DNA of 64,000 nucleotides, taken from assembly GCA_021613335.1 (NCBI GenBank), contig JAJTWR010000254.1:1067501-1131500 (forward strand), read 5' to 3'. This document shows positions 52,867 to 64,000 of this stretch, in pieces. How positions within the stretch are numbered: the first letter of the stretch is position 1; each line of letters begins with the position of its first letter. The position numbers and the translations under genes are program-made. The notes beneath the pieces are model-generated. The model made no database searches, had not been told where the DNA came from, and saw only the letters and a program-made list of their open reading frames with translations. The DNA comes from Whitmania pigra. Its lineage: Eukaryota > Annelida > Clitellata > Hirudinida > Haemopidae.

Positions 52867-52931
52867 AGACATGCGTAACAAAAGATCTCTAATCGAACTA
52901 AAATATAAAAATAGACATATGTCACAATACT

Positions 52932-53440
52932 TCTGTAGGCGAGACAGGAGGGAGTGTTGAAAGGGGCGTGCCAGTGAACTGCCTGGTTGGGAGGGATGAG
53001 ATAGATGATGAAGAAAGTGTATCGGCGATTGACTGATGAATGTTGGCGATTTTTGAGGTAAAACATGTGTTGAATGAGGTGACGAGAGACTGGCACACGG
53101 CGTAAGTAGTGTTGCCGAGGGTTACTATGCAAAAGACTATTAAGTGAGTGCCGCATGGAACATGGGCTGGTGTTAGAACTGAGTTCTTCCTTGATAGAAG
53201 ACGCCCTGGAGTTGAGAATGGCCAGCTTGGCAGCGTCCTTTACGGATTTGTACTCCTATTTGGCAGCTTCTGTACGTTTCTTGATGGGGCATCTTTGTCG
53301 AGGATGTGCTCCAGCTTTCTGTTGAGGAGAGTGGCATACCCGTCGGCATATAGATCGCATGAGTAGAGCTCTTCGGAGACTAAGAGGAGATACAGTTCGA
53401 AGGTATCCCAGTCAATGCTGTTGAGTCGGCGACTCCAAGA
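52932..53440 (-). mobile_element. CR1/L2-like LINE copy 2, 5' continuation
   Basis: The minus strand encodes LINE sequence between endonuclease and reverse transcriptase, with frameshifts: RRLNSIDWDTFELYL near 53430-53390, CDLYADGYATLLNRKLEHIL near 53350-53300, then HLIQHMFYLKNRQHSSVNRR (53090-53030). It joins 50817 when Gypsy 2 and one ATACT are removed. Confidence 0.75.
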
Positions 53441-53874
53441 ATTTTCGATTTAGGAGTGGCTATTTGCAAAAACTAAATTAAACAATGTTTTTTTAATATT
53501 TTTGAACAAAAGTTCATTTATCAAGTAATAACTACAATTCAAAATTTATAAATTTATTTCCCAAATTAACTGCTTGTTTTATTTATTTTAATAAATAAAT
53601 AAACTTTATTTGTTTTACATTTTTTATTTTATAATATTTAATGTTTTACTTAACTTATTTAATAAAATGACTTCAAGCAACACTTCTTTCTATTTAATAT
53701 CTTTGTGCTCAATTATTTATTTTCGTCGAATATTTCCTACAAGCAACGGTGGATTTTGACGATTGGTTTTTTTGATTTTGATTTGCGTCGTTTATTATTC
53801 AGATCTTTGAGATTTTTTTTATTGCCTACATAGAAAAGTGGAGAAACAAGCCACTTTCTATTTTGAAAGTAAAA
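53441..53874 (+). promoter_or_regulatory. RAB10 upstream region and leader
   Basis: About 430 AT-rich bases between the LINE and the RAB10 start. No TATA box can be assigned with confidence. The start context AAAAATGGC is favourable (A at -3, G at +4). Confidence 0.4.
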
Positions 53875-60720
<6,846 letters not shown>

Positions 60721-61550
60721 CATTCCTGCTTCATCAGATAGAATGTCTTGATCACTTTTCACTTATTTTTGCAAATTTTTCAAAAATCTGATTGCAAATA
60801 TTAGAATGCATGATGCAATAAAATGTATACTCGGAATCAGTTTTCCAAATAATGATTTGATTAGCAATTTCTTAAAAAATAAATTGTGTCTTAAAACAGA
60901 TTGGATAGCTCCTGTTTATGTGAGGATAAAAAGTGACTCAGGGGAGTTTTTCCATCTTCAAACCTTTTGGCCCTTTGAATCTCCAGACCTTTTTAGGGTA
61001 ATAAGCTGGATGTCCCTGTCAGTTTTGGGACCCAATGCTTACTGATGGTTATGAGAAGCTCTCATTGGCCTTCTAGTGTAGCCTGGACCGGAGCGACTCT
61101 TAAAGCTCTGAAGCTTCTTTATGTCGCATACTATTTGAGAGTTGTATGATATTGTATATATCAAGTGCTTCATTACAAAACTAAGCTTATGGAAGTCACA
61201 TGAAAATTTGGTTCATTTCTATAAATTCAAGGAGCTCAAAAAACTCTGCCAATACTGAGTCTGTACTTGCCTTTGCAAAGCATGAGGGTCACTTGAAGGT
61301 GTTGTCTAAAGCCTGTTGTTGGCCTTGATATGCTGGTCACTGCTGTCTAGACTGGAGCAACTGCGAAAGTTCTCAATGGCTTCTTCATGTCGAATGTTAT
61401 CTGTTTTTCTGCAGACTTCGACTACACAAGGCTCGCATTGGCCTTGTTATGTCGATCGCTCCCACCCCAGCTTGCCTATAGCGGTCATGAAAGCTCTCAG
61501 TGGCTTTTTCACACCGTCTTATTGTACAAACTGGGCCTTATAATTTCTTT
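60721..61550. other. RAB10 3' side with GC-richer repeat fragments
   Basis: The RAB10 3'-UTR comes first. Bases 60965-61035 match the unit at 62097-62180 ('ggccctttgaatctcc', 'tgtccctgtcagtttt'). Bases 61085-61500 have repeated phrases such as 'gagcaactgcgaaagttct', 'aagctctcagtggctttttc', related to each other but unassigned. Confidence 0.4.
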
Positions 61551-61554
61551 GCAG

Positions 61555-62030
61555 CAGCAGCCCGAGATAGAAATTTTTGGGACTCGACCGCGGGCCTTTC
61601 CGAGTCTTTTTATCAGCGCCTGGGGGTAGTGCCTTATCTTTTCTAGGTCGGCTGCGACGGTCCAGTCGTTTGCCTCTGCAAGAATTTCTCGCCTGGGGGT
61701 TTGACACCTCTTTTTGCAGAGTAGTGAAAAGCCCTCGGGAAAGAAGTAAATCTTTCGCTGATTTGCGATTGTGCGCGAGTTTGCTGTGGAGACTTTTGCA
61801 GCTTCACACACTTCTCGAAGGACCAGGTTATGTCGTTGTCAAGGGCATACGTGCAGTTGATGAGCACGTGATGTAGTGTCTCGGTCCCGCCACAGACCCG
61901 CATTCGGTGACTTCCACCAGACTCCACTTCTGCAAATTGTCTCTAGAGGGCAACTGGTCGTCGCCAGGCTTTCCTGGTTGTCACTCGGTCTGTTCCCAAG
62001 CGCCAAATGGCCAGTGCCGTGATATAGTTA
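61555..62030 (-). pseudogene. R2/NeSL-like LINE, copy 2, 3' fragment
   Basis: The minus strand carries the zinc motif of the endonuclease region, VCGGTETLHHVLINCTYALD (61890-61830), followed by a region matching copy 1 (REILAEANDW, SQISERFTSFPRAFHYSAKR) in shifted frames. It then jumps by deletion to the 3'-UTR (inverse of 'ggactcgaccgcgggcc' at about 61580), which equals 'ggccctcggtcgagtcc' at 44400 in copy 1. Inactive. Confidence 0.75.
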
Positions 62031-62079
62031 CTTGTTACTCCGCCTTGTAGCTCCGACAGAAATTCTCATCGGAGTTTCC

Positions 62080-62220
62080 CCCGTCTTCAAACGGGTCGAC
62101 CCTTTGAATCTCCTTACGTTTTCGGGGTGGGCCGCATTCGGTGATCAGCCGAATGTCCCTGTCGGTTTTGCCTTTCTAGACCCAACTCCTACCTCCGGCT
62201 ATGAGATAATAAAGAAATAG
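62080..62220 (+). repeat. GC-rich dispersed repeat fragment
   Basis: The unit 'cgaccctttgaatctcctta', 'cggggtgggccgcatt', 'atgtccctgtcggttttg', 'ggctatgagataataaagaa' recurs partially at 60970-61050 and 27128-27175. It ends in 'aataaagaaatag', as a LINE or SINE 3' end would. Confidence 0.5.
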
Positions 62221-63250
62221 CATGTTGCTGTTTGTTATTTAATTATAATTTAAAAATAAGATGCAATGTAGGTTTCTCTAGTTTGGTGGTGCAGCCCGTC
62301 GGTATACCCAAAGTGTATGACGCGGCCCAAGGTGCCATCTGAGTTTGACATGCCTGCCGTAGAGAAAATGGTGGTATAATTGTTTACTTTTTAAAATATG
62401 TAATCTCAAAAATTGGAGTTTTTACAAAGATATCACATTTTCTGAGCCACATTCCTAAAAATTCGTAAATCACAAAATATTCATTTTTATATATATCAAG
62501 GCAAACGAATCTACTAAAAAATCATTGCTCTAACATGTTTACAATAATAGTTAGTTCATTATGCATTAGGCATGTCTGATTTACGAAAAATAAACGTTTT
62601 TCTAAGTCAGTTTACTTTAATAGAGCGCATCGTACATTTTTGGGAACCGCAAGAACTCATTTTTGGGATTTTTTTATTAATGAAAATAATACATCACAAA
62701 ATTTAAAAAATAATTTTGGAAGCACTGTTTACAAAACATACTAAAATTTTAGAATTTTTTGTGACGTATTAGTTGAGATATCGTCAAAAGATGGGTACAT
62801 CTTATATACAATGCTAGAAAAATGTTAAAACATAACTTAAGTTTAAAATATTATACAAAGCTCAAATTTGGAATAATTGCATAATATTCTTAATAAATAT
62901 AACTATTATATTTTGTTTCACTTTGATCAAGAATAAATCTCAAATTCCACAAAAAAAAAACATTTTTTTGGCATAGAAATATTATTAAGACAGGCCATAC
63001 AAAAAAACTCATGAATTTCAGCATTTTTATGTAATAAATTTTTATGTACTAAATGAATTTATGTATTGTGGAGAAATTTTAATATGTTATGTATTTATAC
63101 ATTTGTGATTACCTCTTAAAATTTCATCAAGATATGTTCATGCTTCAATTTAAAAATTCCGAAAAACGTGATTTCGAGGCGTCCAATAACCATGAAATAC
63201 ACTTTTAAAAATTCAACGAAAAATGACTAAAAAATTTCATGAAAAACATG
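62221..63250. other. AT-rich intergenic sequence
   Basis: About 1 kb of AT-rich sequence with no recognised genes or repeat ends. Confidence 0.45.
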
Positions 63251-63298
63251 AGAAAAAATTATTGCTAAGAAGTAATGTTTTCTTTATTTTCAATAACT

Positions 63299-63652
63299 TT
63301 AAAACATTGATTTTATTAAAGTTTTTACAAATTTTCTGTCCAGTTCTTTCAAGGCACTCCTAATGGCGTTTACCAGGTCAGATTTGGAGTGGAACTGTTT
63401 TCCATTGTTGTAAACCAGCTTTGACACCATTCCCAGACATTTTTGTAAAGGATTTAAGTCCGGGGAACAGGCTGGCCAACTCATTACTTTCAAATCTCTG
63501 CTCTGGGAAAATATCTTTGTCAACTTGAAAGTGTGGATCGAGGCATTATGTTGCTGGAAAATAAAATTTCCTCCACAATAAGCTTCCCCAAAAGGCAAGA
63601 GATGATCTACTACAACTTTGATGTAATCCACCAAAGACTGTCTCCCATACAT
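63299..63652 (-). pseudogene. Tc3-like transposase C-terminal fragment
   Basis: The frame begins RQSLVDYIKVVVDHLLPFGE and continues with FIFQQHNASIHTFKLTK, where the family has QQDNA, so the catalytic aspartate reads histidine. WPACSPDLNPLQ follows, and the frame ends with ALKELDRKFVKTLIKSM. The catalytic first third is missing. It differs from the copy at 6780-7660 in detail and orientation. Confidence 0.75.
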
Positions 63653-63808
63653 TAAAATATTTAATTGAAGCGGTTTCTAATATATGGAGCAATTAAATTT
63701 AAAAGTCGTCAAAAACAATCTTCCGTTGGCTGAGCGGTCGATGCTCGAAGATGCTGTGATATGTAGATAGAAGTGCTCTTGATTGAAATATCGACGTCGT
63801 TAGGAAAA

Positions 63809-63905
63809 TGGCTGATAAACGTAACCCGTATTCTTCTGCCTACAAGCTTCAAGTCGTTTCTAGGGCAAATGTCAGTGACAACAGAGCAGCTACTGGCAAT
63901 CGGTG
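63809..63905 (+). pseudogene. psq/pogo-type transposase start fragment
   Basis: An ATG at 63809 begins MADKRNPYSSAYKLQVVSRA and ends at the Gypsy fragment. The YKLQVVSRA block also occurs at about 49650 on the minus strand. Only the beginning of the DNA-binding domain is present. Confidence 0.55.
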
Positions 63906-64000
63906 CAGCCCAGTTATTGTAGTCAATCTTCTTCAGATCTCCTTGTAGCACCAGACGTTCCAGCTCTGCATTCACTGCTTCTTCCCGAGCAAATGGAATC
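63895..64000 (-). pseudogene. Gypsy polymerase fragment (start of reverse transcriptase), runs off the window
   Basis: The minus strand from the window edge reads IPFAREEAVNAELERLVLQG then DYNNWAAPIA, the region just before the first conserved box of Ty3/Gypsy reverse transcriptase. Homology ends after WAAPIA, where the sequence switches to the psq/pogo-type fragment. Confidence 0.75.

Larger units (their letters stand above)
50818..52931 (-). mobile_element. Gypsy element 2, internally deleted, inserted in the LINE
   Basis: ATACT at 50818-50822 and 52927-52931 is the target duplication. A complete 3' LTR of 155 bases lies at 50823-50977 (minus), with a purine tract (actgggaga) just inside. 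At the other side only the first about 60 bases of the 5' LTR remain (52867-52926), fused directly to the integrase zinc-binding region. The LTRs belong to the same family as Gypsy 1. Gag, protease and reverse transcriptase are missing. The 3' part is split by an 827 bp hAT-like element. Confidence 0.9.

Overview
This is an AT-rich, repeat-dense animal nuclear window, almost certainly from an invertebrate whose phylum I cannot fix. Four host genes are recognisable by assembling exons: TMEM50 (minus strand, first two exons), SERF (plus, complete, 59 codons), a paired C2H2 zinc-finger gene (plus, three exons seen) and RAB10 (plus, complete, six exons, 200 codons). A 106-codon terminal exon on the minus strand belongs to a fifth gene I do not recognise. 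Introns run from tens of bases to 5.7 kb, and no operon-like arrangement is seen.

Most of the window is mobile DNA in nested layers. At 1.7-6.1 kb a long palindromic element flanked by TA is interrupted by a 2.86 kb transposon with 193 bp inverted ends, an ATTTTGGA target duplication and a Ulp1-protease/PHD-finger reading frame. From 6.1 to 27.5 kb there are Tc3-like, LINE, tRNA-SINE and several hAT remnants, interleaved with TMEM50, the orphan exon and SERF. The zinc-finger gene occupies 28.2-33.9 kb.

At 34.7-41.0 kb lies an internally deleted Gypsy element (156 bp LTRs, GCACA duplication). Its gag is split by a 4.24 kb insertion that has its own inverted ends and an AAGTCATG duplication and carries a 180-185 bp satellite array. 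A LINE of the type with a restriction-like endonuclease follows at 41.6-44.4 kb. About 1.3 kb of microsatellite comes next, passing from AAT to AGCAAT repeats, and then Helitron and hAT debris.

At 49.9-53.4 kb a CR1/L2-like LINE is split by a second deleted Gypsy element (ATACT duplication), which is itself split by an 827 bp hAT-like element (ATGATGTG duplication), giving three nested layers with clean target duplications. RAB10 fills 53.9-60.7 kb; its 5.7 kb second intron holds a hAT copy, a pogo/Tigger-type element and LTR-like repeats. The right end holds a second endonuclease-type LINE fragment, a Tc3-like fragment and the start of a Gypsy reverse transcriptase.

The host genes are housekeeping membrane-traffic or proteostasis genes plus a probable transcription factor, and nothing suggests that they act together. 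The strongest candidates for something new are the Ulp1/PHD element and the satellite-bearing inverted-repeat element. Family names rest on reading motifs by eye.
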